Positions 53,716 to 61,824 of a DNA stretch of 64,000 nucleotides are shown piece after piece. The stretch lies in the NCBI RefSeq assembly GCF_021206925.1, contig NZ_JAJPRF010000011.1, positions 54,696-118,695 on the forward strand, in the 5' to 3' direction. Position 1 is the first letter of the stretch, and each line of letters opens with the position of its first letter. The notes beneath the pieces are model-generated. The model ran no database searches. It saw nothing but the letters and a program-made list of their open reading frames with translations, and was not told the origin of the DNA. Source of the DNA: Rhodoflexus caldus (GTDB lineage: Bacteria; Bacteroidota; Bacteroidia; Cytophagales; Thermoflexibacteraceae). Position numbers and translations under genes: made by a program.

Positions 53716-54096
53716 TTAGTGCTTGTGGTTGCTGTGGTCATGGCCATCGTGGTCGTGGCCGCCTTTTTTACAGCAATCGGGCAACTTTTTGTAGGCTTTT
53801 TCATTGGCAGCCACGTCGTCCGCATCATAACCGATATTGGAAAGAGCCTTGCGCAGCACTTCGGGATTGGTTTTGTCTTTCTTGTAAACTACTGTCAGCG
53901 TATGATTGTCCAGATTCAGTACGGCAGACTTAACGCCTTTTTCAAGCCCCATGCCTTTTTCAATGCGTTTTTTGCACATTTCGCACTGGGAAGAAGTTTT
54001 AATGGTGATGGTTTCTGTGTCAGACTGCGCAAACACGTAGCCGCTGATGACAATAATAAGGGCGGAAAACACCGCCGCAAAGAATTTTTTATTCAT
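53716..54096 (-). CDS. Exported heavy-metal-associated (HMA) domain protein with His-rich tail
   Basis: The 126-residue product has a signal peptide (MNKKFFAAVFSALIIVISGY, cut after VFA). A single HMA fold follows with the CxxC metal site in TSSQCEMCKKRIEKG (about residues 37-44), then VLNLDNHTLTVVYKK and LRKALSNIGYDADD. The tail is CCKKGGHDHDGHDHSNHKH. Both the CxxC and the His/Asp/Cys tail can bind copper, zinc or nickel. It is most likely a periplasmic metal chaperone or buffer. The frame extends to a TTG at 54120, and the ATG at 54096 begins the signal peptide. No metal pump gene is adjacent. Confidence 0.85.
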   Translation of the reverse strand: MNKKFFAAVFSALIIVISGYVFAQSDTETITIKTSSQCEMCKKRIEKGMGLEKGVKSAVLNLDNHTLTVVYKKDKTNPEVLRKALSNIGYDADDVAANEKAYKKLPDCCKKGGHDHDGHDHSNHKH

Positions 54097-54169
54097 GGTC
54101 GTTGCGATTTTGTATGACAACTGATGTATCTACAAATATAACTCCATTTCGGTTGGCGTACAATAGCGG

Positions 54170-55540
54170 CTATTTTTCCAGCACATGTGCCGTAAGTTGC
54201 CCCAAATCGGTTTGGTCAAATGTGCCGGAGCTCATCATCAGCAGGTTTTTATCCTGCCATTTTTGCGAGAACAGATAGTTGCATAAGTCTGCCCCGTTGG
54301 TGAAAACCCTCAGATTCGGATGGTCAAAGGCAGCCTGAATGGTTGCTTCGTCAATAGGCTCCATGCGCTTGATTTCCAAGGTCTTAGGGCTGTAGCAAAC
54401 AATGGCTTCGTCTGCTGCCTGCATTGTGTGTTTGTACTGCGGCAGGAAGTGCTTGCTCAGGCTGCTGTATGTGTGCAGTTCGGCACAAGCCACGAGTTTA
54501 CGCTTCGGGAACTGTTCTTTTACGGCCTGAATGGTTGCCTCAATTTTAGAAGGGGCATGGGCAAAATCGCGGTAAACGGTAGTATGGGCGTTTTGGCCAA
54601 GCAATTCCAAGCGTTTGGCTGCACCCTTGAAGTTTTGAATGGCCTCATAAAATTTTTTGTCATGAATACCTAAGCGGTTGCACACCAACCGTGCTCCATT
54701 GAGGTTTTGCATGTTATGCTTGCCGAAAACCGATACAGGCACTTTGCCATGGTGCGGGGTATGCAGCAGTGTTTTGCTATCGCTTACCTCATGCTTGTGC
54801 GTTCCATAAGCAATCAGATTAACATCACTGCGCATCTGATTAGAGGTGCTCACAATTGTGGCAAGGTCATCTTCTTCGCAATAAATCAAAGTGCCTGCCT
54901 TGGGCGTTTGTACGGCAAAGTTTTCAAACTGACGCACGTAGTCATCAAAAACAGGGTAAACATTGATATGATCCCATGCAATGCCCGTAATCAGTCCTAT
55001 GTGATGTTTGTAGTGCAAAAATTTGGGGGTCGGGTCAATCGGAGAGGAGAGATACTCATCCCCTTCAATAATGATGACCGGGGCATCTTCGGTCAGGCGA
55101 ACGGTGCTTTCAAAACCCGGCACCATTGCTCCGACCATATAGTCAAATTTTTTGCCGTGAAAATTCAACACGTGCATAACCATTGCCGTAGTAGTGGTTT
55201 TGCCGTGGCTGCCGGCAATAACCACGCGCTCCTTGTGCCTGCTTTGCTCATAAACGTATTCGGGATAGGAGTACACCTTAATGCCCAACTCCTGTGCACG
55301 CAGCAACTCAGGATTATCTTTGCGGGCGTGCATTCCTAAGATGACGGCATCCAAATCCGCTGTGATTTTTTCGGGGAACCAGCCTTCCTCGGCGGGTAAA
55401 ATGCCGTGAGCAGCCAGCCTGCTGCGCGAAGGCTCATATATTTCATCGTCCGAACCACTTACCTGATAGCCTTTGAGCTTGAGGGCAACCGCCAGATTGT
55501 GCATGACGCTGCCGCCGATAGCCGTAAAATGTATTTTCAT
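54170..55540 (-). CDS. mpl: UDP-N-acetylmuramate:L-Ala-gamma-D-Glu-meso-DAP ligase
   Basis: Mpl joins recycled murein tripeptide to UDP-MurNAc in the cytoplasm, feeding peptidoglycan synthesis. The 456-residue protein has the Mur-ligase order: N-terminal Rossmann motif MKIHFTAIGGSVMHNLAVAL, ATP loop AGSHGKTTTTAMV, PVIIIEGDEYLSSPIDPTPK, and the third domain with FKGAAKRLELLG and DFAHAPSKIEATIQA. The ATP and DFAHAP motifs separate it from MurC. Length is normal. A TATTTTTG element lies 20 bp upstream. It is divergent from dnaB. Confidence 0.92.
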   Translation of the reverse strand: MKIHFTAIGGSVMHNLAVALKLKGYQVSGSDDEIYEPSRSRLAAHGILPAEEGWFPEKITADLDAVILGMHARKDNPELLRAQELGIKVYSYPEYVYEQSRHKERVVIAGSHGKTTTTAMVMHVLNFHGKKFDYMVGAMVPGFESTVRLTEDAPVIIIEGDEYLSSPIDPTPKFLHYKHHIGLITGIAWDHINVYPVFDDYVRQFENFAVQTPKAGTLIYCEEDDLATIVSTSNQMRSDVNLIAYGTHKHEVSDSKTLLHTPHHGKVPVSVFGKHNMQNLNGARLVCNRLGIHDKKFYEAIQNFKGAAKRLELLGQNAHTTVYRDFAHAPSKIEATIQAVKEQFPKRKLVACAELHTYSSLSKHFLPQYKHTMQAADEAIVCYSPKTLEIKRMEPIDEATIQAAFDHPNLRVFTNGADLCNYLFSQKWQDKNLLMMSSGTFDQTDLGQLTAHVLEK

Positions 55541-55559
55541 GCAAAAATGTTCAAGGCTT

Positions 55560-55567
55560 CAAAAATA
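55560..55567 (-). promoter_or_regulatory. -7 element (TATTTTTG) for mpl
   Basis: Exact TAnnTTTG match on the minus strand, 19 bp before the mpl ATG at 55540. Confidence 0.45.
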
Positions 55568-55602
55568 GCGTTTTAGTGCATATATTCATGTAATTTTACA
55601 CC

Positions 55603-58203
55603 ATGAAGGACGACAAATCTACCGGAAGGAAAACGCGGCGCACAACCCAACAGGCTGATTTAGCGATGGTTGGCATGGGCAAAGTGCCGCCGCAGGCAAT
55701 TGAGTTAGAAGAAGCGGTACTGGGTGCGCTCATGCTGGAACGCAACGCCCTGACCGAAGTGATTGAGATTTTGCAACCTGCCGCGTTTTACAAAGAGGCT
55801 CATCAGGCTATTTATCGGGCTATTTTGGCACTGTTCAACAAGTCTGAGCCGGTAGACTTACTAACCGTAGTCAATCAACTTCGCAGCGAAGGCGAACTGG
55901 AACTGGCAGGCGGTGCAGCCTATATTACTCTGCTGACCACCAAAGTCAATTCGGCAGCCAATATTGTTTATCACGCCCGCATCATTGCCGAGCAATACAT
56001 GAAGCGCGAAATGATTAGCATCGCGGGAAAAATGTTGCAGGATGCATTTGAGGACACCACCGACGTGTTTGAACTGATGGATCAAACCGAAAATGCCATT
56101 TTTGGGCTTGCCGAAACCAACATCCGCCGTAACTATCAGGACATGCGCAGCATCATGGGCAGCGCCCTGCGCGAATTGGAAGCCAAGAAAGCACACAAAG
56201 ACGGGCTGACGGGTGTTCCCAGTGGCTTTTCTGCCTTAGACCGCATCACCTCGGGCTGGCAAAAATCCGATTTGATTATTCTGGCTGCAAGGCCGGGCAT
56301 GGGTAAGTGCTTGGGTAAAGGCACACAGGTATTGATGTACGATGGCACACTGCGCAAAGTGGAAGACATCGTTGCAGGCGATTTGCTGATGGGGCCTGAC
56401 TCTACGCCGCGCCGCGTGCTTTCCATCGGGCGCGGACGCGAGCAAATGTATTGGATTCATCAGAACAAGGGTATCAGTTACCGCGTCAATGAAAGTCATT
56501 TGCTTTCGCTCAAGCGCAGCCGCAACGAAGGAAAACACCGCAAAGGTGATATACTGACCATTTCGGTACGCGATTGGCTCAAAAAATCGCCCAAATTTCA
56601 GTCTAACTACAAAGGCTACAAAACAGCCGTAGAGTTTACCGATAAAGCGGTGCCTCTGGAACCTTATTTCATCGGTTTATGGTTAGGCGACGGCAACCGC
56701 TCCGGTGTGCGTATCACCAATCAGGATGCGGAGGTAATTGCGTATTTGGAGCAATACGCTGCCCTGCTGGGTTTACAACTCTCCATTAGTCGGCAAGCGC
56801 AAAAAACACCACAATACAGCATTACCAAAGGTACTCGCGGCAGGCAGTATTTCTATTCCGTCCAAAATGAGCTGCGCAAACTCACCCTGCTGGATAATAA
56901 ACACATCCCGCAGGCCTATCTGCTCAACAGTCGCCCCAAACGTTTGCAACTCTTAGCAGGGCTGATTGACAGCGATGGTTACTACGATGCAAAATCCAAC
57001 CATTACGAAATCGCGCAGAAGAACAAAGAGTTAGCCGAACAAATTAAGTTTCTGGCCGATTCTCTTGGTTTTCGCACATCGTTGAAAGCAAAAAAAGCTC
57101 GTTTGAAGTCTTCCGATTATGAAACTACGGTCTATCGCGTGCGCATGTGGGGTAATCTGGACGAAGTGCCCGTGCGTGTGGAGCGCAAAAAAGCACGTGC
57201 TTGGGCAGCCAAAGTAGATTGGCAAGTAACAGGCATTCGCGTAGAAAAGGACATTGTGGACGACTATTACGGTTTTGAGTTGGACGGCGACCGCCTATTT
57301 CTGTTAGCAGACATGACCGTAACGCATAATACCGCCTTCGTACTCTCTGCCTTGCGCAATGCAGCGGTAGATTTCGGCAAACCTGCCGCCATTTTTTCGC
57401 TGGAAATGTCCTCGGTGCAGTTGGTAAACCGTCTGATTTCGGCAGAGGCAGAGTTGGAAAGCCAAAAGTTGAAAACGGGCAAATTAGCTGATTACGAATG
57501 GGAGCAGATTGTGCACAAAACGGCGCGATTGAGTGCTGCACCTATCTTCATAGACGACACCCCCGCACTTACGGTGCTGGAACTGCGCGCCAAAGCCCGC
57601 CGCCTCAAATCGCAACACGATATTCAACTCATCATTATTGACTACTTGCAACTGATGAGCGGCGACAGCAGCAAAAACTCAGGCGGCAACCGCGAGCAGG
57701 AAATTGCCTCTATTTCGCGGGCATTAAAACAGCTTGCCAAAGAGTTGAACGTGCCTGTGATTGCCCTTTCGCAGTTGAGCCGTGCTGTAGAAACCCGCGG
57801 CGGCGACAAACGCCCGCAACTCTCCGACCTTCGCGAATCGGGCGCCATTGAACAGGATGCCGATATGGTAATCTTCCTCTATCGCCCCGAGTACTACGGC
57901 ATTACGGAAGATGCCGACGGCAGACCGACCAAAGATGTAGGCGAAGTCATTATTGCCAAAAACCGTAACGGTTCGCTGGAAAGTGTCTGGCTGAAGTTTT
58001 TGGGGCGTTACACCAAATTCGCCGACTTAGACAGCGCCGACTTCGGCACTTTCGGCAGCGGTACTTTCCAACAGGCAGGCAGTGGCACTTATGGCTCGGC
58101 AATGGGACAATACCGCCCGCAAGACTTCGGCAGCAGTCCTGTCGGCGGCACGCTCAGCAGCAAAGCCAACGACTTGCCCCCACCCGATGATGTGCCATTC
58201 TGA
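55603..58203 (+). CDS. dnaB: Replicative DNA helicase DnaB, interrupted by an intein
   Basis: DnaB unwinds DNA at the replication fork. The 866-residue precursor has the N-terminal DnaB domain (ELEEAVLGALMLERNAL), then the RecA-like domain starting GLTGVPSGFSALDRITSGWQ. The Walker A loop AARPGMGK is broken after residue 235 by a 341-residue intein and resumes at TAFVLSALRNAAV (Thr577). Later motifs IFSLEMSSVQLVNR, IIIDYLQLMSG, IALSQLSRAVE, DLRESGAIEQDADMVIFLYR and IIAKNRNG are intact. After splicing the helicase would be 525 residues. The C-terminal tail is Gly/Ser-rich and ends DDVPF, like the acidic tip of single-strand binding protein. The helicase cannot bind ATP unless the intein splices. 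Confidence 0.95.
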   Translation: MKDDKSTGRKTRRTTQQADLAMVGMGKVPPQAIELEEAVLGALMLERNALTEVIEILQPAAFYKEAHQAIYRAILALFNKSEPVDLLTVVNQLRSEGELELAGGAAYITLLTTKVNSAANIVYHARIIAEQYMKREMISIAGKMLQDAFEDTTDVFELMDQTENAIFGLAETNIRRNYQDMRSIMGSALRELEAKKAHKDGLTGVPSGFSALDRITSGWQKSDLIILAARPGMGKCLGKGTQVLMYDGTLRKVEDIVAGDLLMGPDSTPRRVLSIGRGREQMYWIHQNKGISYRVNESHLLSLKRSRNEGKHRKGDILTISVRDWLKKSPKFQSNYKGYKTAVEFTDKAVPLEPYFIGLWLGDGNRSGVRITNQDAEVIAYLEQYAALLGLQLSISRQAQKTPQYSITKGTRGRQYFYSVQNELRKLTLLDNKHIPQAYLLNSRPKRLQLLAGLIDSDGYYDAKSNHYEIAQKNKELAEQIKFLADSLGFRTSLKAKKARLKSSDYETTVYRVRMWGNLDEVPVRVERKKARAWAAKVDWQVTGIRVEKDIVDDYYGFELDGDRLFLLADMTVTHNTAFVLSALRNAAVDFGKPAAIFSLEMSSVQLVNRLISAEAELESQKLKTGKLADYEWEQIVHKTARLSAAPIFIDDTPALTVLELRAKARRLKSQHDIQLIIIDYLQLMSGDSSKNSGGNREQEIASISRALKQLAKELNVPVIALSQLSRAVETRGGDKRPQLSDLRESGAIEQDADMVIFLYRPEYYGITEDADGRPTKDVGEVIIAKNRNGSLESVWLKFLGRYTKFADLDSADFGTFGSGTFQQAGSGTYGSAMGQYRPQDFGSSPVGGTLSSKANDLPPPDDVPF
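56308..57330 (+). mobile_element. Intein with LAGLIDADG-type homing endonuclease in the DnaB Walker A loop
   Basis: The intein begins with Cys236 right after PGMGK and ends with His-Asn (residues 575-576) before Thr577, the residues needed for protein splicing. Block A is CLGKGTQVLMYDGTLRKVED, and block B is VNESHLLSL, where the usual Thr-x-x-His is Asn-Glu-Ser-His. The homing endonuclease has both dodecapeptide motifs: FIGLWLGDGNR (about 355-365) and LLAGLIDSDGYY (about 449-460), each with its acidic residue, so DNA cleavage may still be possible. The C-terminal block contains DYYGFELDGDRLFLLADMTV. The length, 341 residues, fits a full-size intein. The insertion point in the ATP-binding loop is the most conserved part of the helicase, which is typical of inteins. 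Confidence 0.95.
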
Positions 58204-58208
58204 TACTT

Positions 58209-58868
58209 ATGTTGTTCAAAAAGTGGGTAAGCTATTTGCTGCCTTGGCGGGAAAAAACCTATGAATCGCCCTTTAGCGGCCGTTTGGAAATCAATTGGCA
58301 GCAAGGGAGGCGGGTACTAGACACCGCCGATAGCAATTATTCCTACGGCTCGTTGCAGCAAATTTTGCAACGCGGCTTGCAAGAGGCAAATTTTCAACCA
58401 ACAGCCGGCAACTTACTCTTGCTGGGTTTAGGCGGCGGCTCGTTAATTGAAACGCTGCGCCTCCATTTTGGCTATCAAGGCCTGATTACGTGTGTGGAAA
58501 TAGACCCTGTCGTCATCCAAATTGCCCGCGAAGAGTTTCATATTGAACGCTTCGCACCGCTGACCATTATTTGCGATGACGCAATAGCCTATGCAGCCTG
58601 CACAGAATCGCAATTATTTGACTGGATAATAGCAGATATTTTTATTGGCGATACAGTTCCCAAGGCATGTACGCAACCTGACTTTTTGCAACATCTCATC
58701 CGGCTTTTGGCAGATGGCGGCAAGTTGTTGTTTAATACGATGCAAACTACTTTTCCCGTGGCAGAGCTTATTGCCATGGAAGCGTATTTGCAGCAAAACA
58801 ACTTAAAAACCCGTATCTTACGCCGTGTAGAGTACACAAACAATCTGCTGCTGGCAGAAAAAAACTAA
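58209..58868 (+). CDS. Spermidine-synthase-like methyltransferase-fold protein
   Basis: The 219-residue protein has a PABS-type Rossmann fold: LLLLGLGGGSLIETLRLHFG, CVEIDPVVIQIAREEF, TIICDDAIAYA and FDWIIADIFIGDTVPK. The order fits the spermidine synthase family but the protein is shorter than true SpeE (about 280) and lacks the N-terminal strand domain. Many such proteins of Bacteroidota have no known substrate. It starts 5 bp after the dnaB stop, so it is cotranscribed with it, and it is followed 10 bp later by an exported unknown protein. Confidence 0.8.
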   Translation: MLFKKWVSYLLPWREKTYESPFSGRLEINWQQGRRVLDTADSNYSYGSLQQILQRGLQEANFQPTAGNLLLLGLGGGSLIETLRLHFGYQGLITCVEIDPVVIQIAREEFHIERFAPLTIICDDAIAYAACTESQLFDWIIADIFIGDTVPKACTQPDFLQHLIRLLADGGKLLFNTMQTTFPVAELIAMEAYLQQNNLKTRILRRVEYTNNLLLAEKN

Positions 58869-58878
58869 CAACCAAATT

Positions 58879-59745
58879 ATGAAAACGACAATTGCATGGT
58901 GTTGCCTGATGCTGGCAATACTCTCAAAGGTACAGGCACAGATGCCCCGCAATTTATCCGGCAAATGGATAGGTTTTTTGACACAAGACGATGGCGGCAT
59001 TGCAGACCGCTACCACTTTGAACTGGAACTGGATGCCAATGAAAAGGGTAACTGGTCAGGCTCTTCTTTTTCGTTCATCAAACAAAAAGGCGGTAAACGC
59101 TATGTGTTGCGCTTAGAGTTAGAGGCCTCCATCAAAGGCGACACGGTATTTTTTGAAGAATTCCGCGAATTGGAATATGTCAATGAACTGAGTACCAACA
59201 GTTCGTACTGCCTGAAACGCGCACGTTTGCATTGGGTGAATGAGGGCAACGGCAAGGGATATTTCAGCGGTCGCTGGGAGGGCACGGAACCCAAAAGCGG
59301 CAACCGATGTGCACCCGGCAAAATAGAACTGCGCCGCCCCGCAAATAATACGGCAGAGATAGATACGCTCACCACTGTTCAAAACGGCAGAATAGTCAGC
59401 ATAGAAGACCGCAAGGTCAAATCAGGCCACAAGTTACTTGTAGCAAGCAATAACCTGACCCTGAAAATTTTTGACGAAGGTAAGGAAGACGGCGACGTTG
59501 TTTCGCTGCTCTACAACAATCAATGGATTCTGAAAAATTACAAACTCCGCAACGAAACCCGTATCATTAAATTGCAACTGTCGCCAGAGCGGCTGAATAA
59601 CTTTCTGATTTGCTATGCAAACAACATAGGCAAACAGCCGCCTTGCACAACAGCTATTATTGTTTCGGATGGCAAAAAGGAAAAAAAGATTGTACTCAAC
59701 TCCGACATGAAAACCTGCGACATTATCTACTTTGAGGCAGAGTAG
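58879..59745 (+). CDS. Exported protein of unknown function
   Basis: I do not recognise the family. The 288-residue product has a signal peptide (cut near KVQAQ). The mature protein is beta-rich: an N-terminal half of about 130 residues resembles a lipocalin-like or avidin-like sheet (LSGKWIGFLTQDDGG, GYFSGRWEGTEPKSGNRCAP). The C-terminal half opens with a hydrophobic/acidic strand set (LTLKIFDEGKEDGDVVSLLY) and includes two Cys that may form a disulfide. It ends in front of a terminator. It is the last gene of the dnaB transcript. Confidence 0.55.
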   Translation: MKTTIAWCCLMLAILSKVQAQMPRNLSGKWIGFLTQDDGGIADRYHFELELDANEKGNWSGSSFSFIKQKGGKRYVLRLELEASIKGDTVFFEEFRELEYVNELSTNSSYCLKRARLHWVNEGNGKGYFSGRWEGTEPKSGNRCAPGKIELRRPANNTAEIDTLTTVQNGRIVSIEDRKVKSGHKLLVASNNLTLKIFDEGKEDGDVVSLLYNNQWILKNYKLRNETRIIKLQLSPERLNNFLICYANNIGKQPPCTTAIIVSDGKKEKKIVLNSDMKTCDIIYFEAE

Positions 59746-59751
59746 TAAAAA

Positions 59752-59782
59752 AAATGCCGCCTGCCAATCACAGGCGGCATTT
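59752..59782. terminator. Bidirectional intrinsic terminator
   Basis: AAATGCCGCCTG (59752-59763) pairs perfectly with CAGGCGGCATTT (59771-59782), loop of seven bases. It is preceded by an A-run and followed by T residues, and lies between two convergent genes. Confidence 0.85.
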
Positions 59783-59787
59783 AGGTT

Positions 59788-61548
59788 CTAAGTGTACATC
59801 TCCTCAATGTAATTGGCGTATTTCTGATGAATAATCTTGCGTTTCAGTTTCAGCGTTGGAGTCAGTTCACCTGTTTCAATACCCCATGGCTGGGGCAACA
59901 GGCGAAACTTCTTCACCTTTTCCCATTGTCCGAAGTTGGCGTTGTAGTTTTCTACCTCTTCTTCAAACTTAGCAATCACTCGCGGATTTTTAACCATTTC
60001 GGCATCGGTAGAGTAGCTGATTTCCATGGCCTGACACCAGTTACGCAGGTTTTCAAAAGAAGGCACAATCAGTGCTGAGGGGAAGTTGCGACCTTCACCC
60101 ACGACAATAATTTGTTCAATCAGCAACGATTCTTTGAACTTGTTTTCCATTACCTGCGGAGCAATGTACTTACCGCCCGAAGTTTTAAACATTTCTTTCT
60201 TGCGGTCAGTGATTTTCAGGTACTTACCCTCCACAATTTCGCCTACATCGCCTGTATGAAACCAGCCGTCTTTAATTACTTCGGCTGTCATTTCGGGCTG
60301 ATTGTAGTAGCCTAACATTACGTTATCGCCTTTGCAGAGGATTTCGCCATCTTCCGCAATTTTAACCTGTACGCCGTCAATCATTTTGCCCACGCAGCCG
60401 ATTCGCACTTCGGAAGCAATGGCAGGCGTAGATGAAATAACGGGAGAGGTTTCCGTCAGCCCGTAGCCTTCGCAGATAGGGATGCCTGCTGCCCAGAAAA
60501 CACGTGCCAAGCGCGGTTGCAGCGCTGCCGCCCCCGACTGTATGGACTTAATGTTACCGCCCAGTGCTGCCTGCCACTTACTGAAAATCAGTTTGCGCGC
60601 AATGCTCAACTGCATGTTGTAAGCAAAGCCCATATCTTTGGCAGGGTCATATTTCAAGCCTAAATCCAGTGCCCAGAAAAACAACTTGCGTTTCGTTCCG
60701 GTCAGTTCCAACCCCTTGGAAACGATTTTATCATATACTTTTTCCAGCAAACGCGGTACGGTATTGAACGTATCGGGTTTCACTTCCTGCAAATTGGCCG
60801 CAATGGTGTCCATATTTTCCGCATAGTAGATAGAAGTGCCCTTGTATATGTACACATATGAGCCTGTGCGCTCATAAATATGGCAAAGCGGCAAAAAACT
60901 CAATGCTTTAGACGTGCCGTCGGGTACGTGCGTAAATGTTTTATTAACGGCCAGCGTATTGCTTACCACGTTTTTGTGCGTCAGCATGACACCCTTCGGG
61001 CGACCCGTAGTGCCCGAAGTGTAAATCAGTGTCAGCAAATCCGTTCCTTTAACAGCGGCTTTGTGGCTGTCTAACTGACTGACGTCTTCATTTTTACCCA
61101 TAGCCTCCAACTCTGTCCAGTGTGCAATACCCGGGAGTTTATCAAAAGTGTAAATGGCATAAATATCCATTCCTTCTGTGGCCTGTTTAACCTTGTCATA
61201 CAGCGATTTGTCGGATACAAACACCACCTTCACTCCCGCATCGTTAAAGATGTACCGATAGTCTTCAACTGTGATAGTAGGATACATGGGTACACTGACG
61301 GCACCAATCTGCTGAATACCAAAGTCAGCCAGATTCCACTCCGGTCTGTTAGGTGAAATAATGGCAACTTTATCATCTTTTTTGATGCCCAGTTTCAACA
61401 GACCTATACTAATGCGGTTAGCAATATCAATAACATCCTGCGTACTGTATTTTACCCATTGGCCATTTTCCTTGCCTGCCAGCGCATCGGTTTTGGGATA
61501 TTTTTGCTGCTGATAATAGAGAAAATCAAAAGCGCGTTTCAATTCCAT
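59788..61548 (-). CDS. Long-chain fatty acid-CoA ligase (AMP-forming)
   Basis: The 586-residue enzyme activates fatty acids with ATP and CoA. It carries LIYTSGTTGRPKGVMLTHKN (P-loop), YGLTETSPVIS, GWFHTGDVGEIVEGKYLKIT and the lysine near the C-terminus in LTPTLKLKRKIIHQKY. The overall order matches FadD/FACS-type long-chain ligases. It stands alone on the minus strand, between a bidirectional terminator and a 276-bp A+T-rich region that holds no other gene. Membrane-associated activity is expected. Confidence 0.93.
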   Translation of the reverse strand: MELKRAFDFLYYQQQKYPKTDALAGKENGQWVKYSTQDVIDIANRISIGLLKLGIKKDDKVAIISPNRPEWNLADFGIQQIGAVSVPMYPTITVEDYRYIFNDAGVKVVFVSDKSLYDKVKQATEGMDIYAIYTFDKLPGIAHWTELEAMGKNEDVSQLDSHKAAVKGTDLLTLIYTSGTTGRPKGVMLTHKNVVSNTLAVNKTFTHVPDGTSKALSFLPLCHIYERTGSYVYIYKGTSIYYAENMDTIAANLQEVKPDTFNTVPRLLEKVYDKIVSKGLELTGTKRKLFFWALDLGLKYDPAKDMGFAYNMQLSIARKLIFSKWQAALGGNIKSIQSGAAALQPRLARVFWAAGIPICEGYGLTETSPVISSTPAIASEVRIGCVGKMIDGVQVKIAEDGEILCKGDNVMLGYYNQPEMTAEVIKDGWFHTGDVGEIVEGKYLKITDRKKEMFKTSGGKYIAPQVMENKFKESLLIEQIIVVGEGRNFPSALIVPSFENLRNWCQAMEISYSTDAEMVKNPRVIAKFEEEVENYNANFGQWEKVKKFRLLPQPWGIETGELTPTLKLKRKIIHQKYANYIEEMYT

Positions 61549-61675
61549 ATTTATTGTGAGTCGTTTAAATAAGGTTTGTCAAGTGCTTAAAAATAGCTTT
61601 TCGAGCACTGAAAGGCAATATTCTGTTGATAAATACTTAAAAAAACTATTTTCTGCCGAATTGCGTCAAATAAGC

Positions 61676-61683
61676 TAAATTTG
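61676..61683 (+). promoter_or_regulatory. Possible -7 element (TAAATTTG) for the OmpA/PD40 gene
   Basis: TAAATTTG matches TAnnTTTG but lies 141 bp before the ATG at 61825, implying a long leader. A closer site may exist (TTATTTTG, about 61768, one mismatch). Confidence 0.3.
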
Positions 61684-61824
61684 CTGTTGTCAGGCTTTTT
61701 TTGGAATTGACAGTCGTATTTCTTAAAATTGTACGCCAAAAAATTCAGAACAGAACAGAAAACTGATTTATTTTGCGTCCATGCTCAAACATCCTAATGA
61801 ATTAACCTAATCTTACTTAAACCT

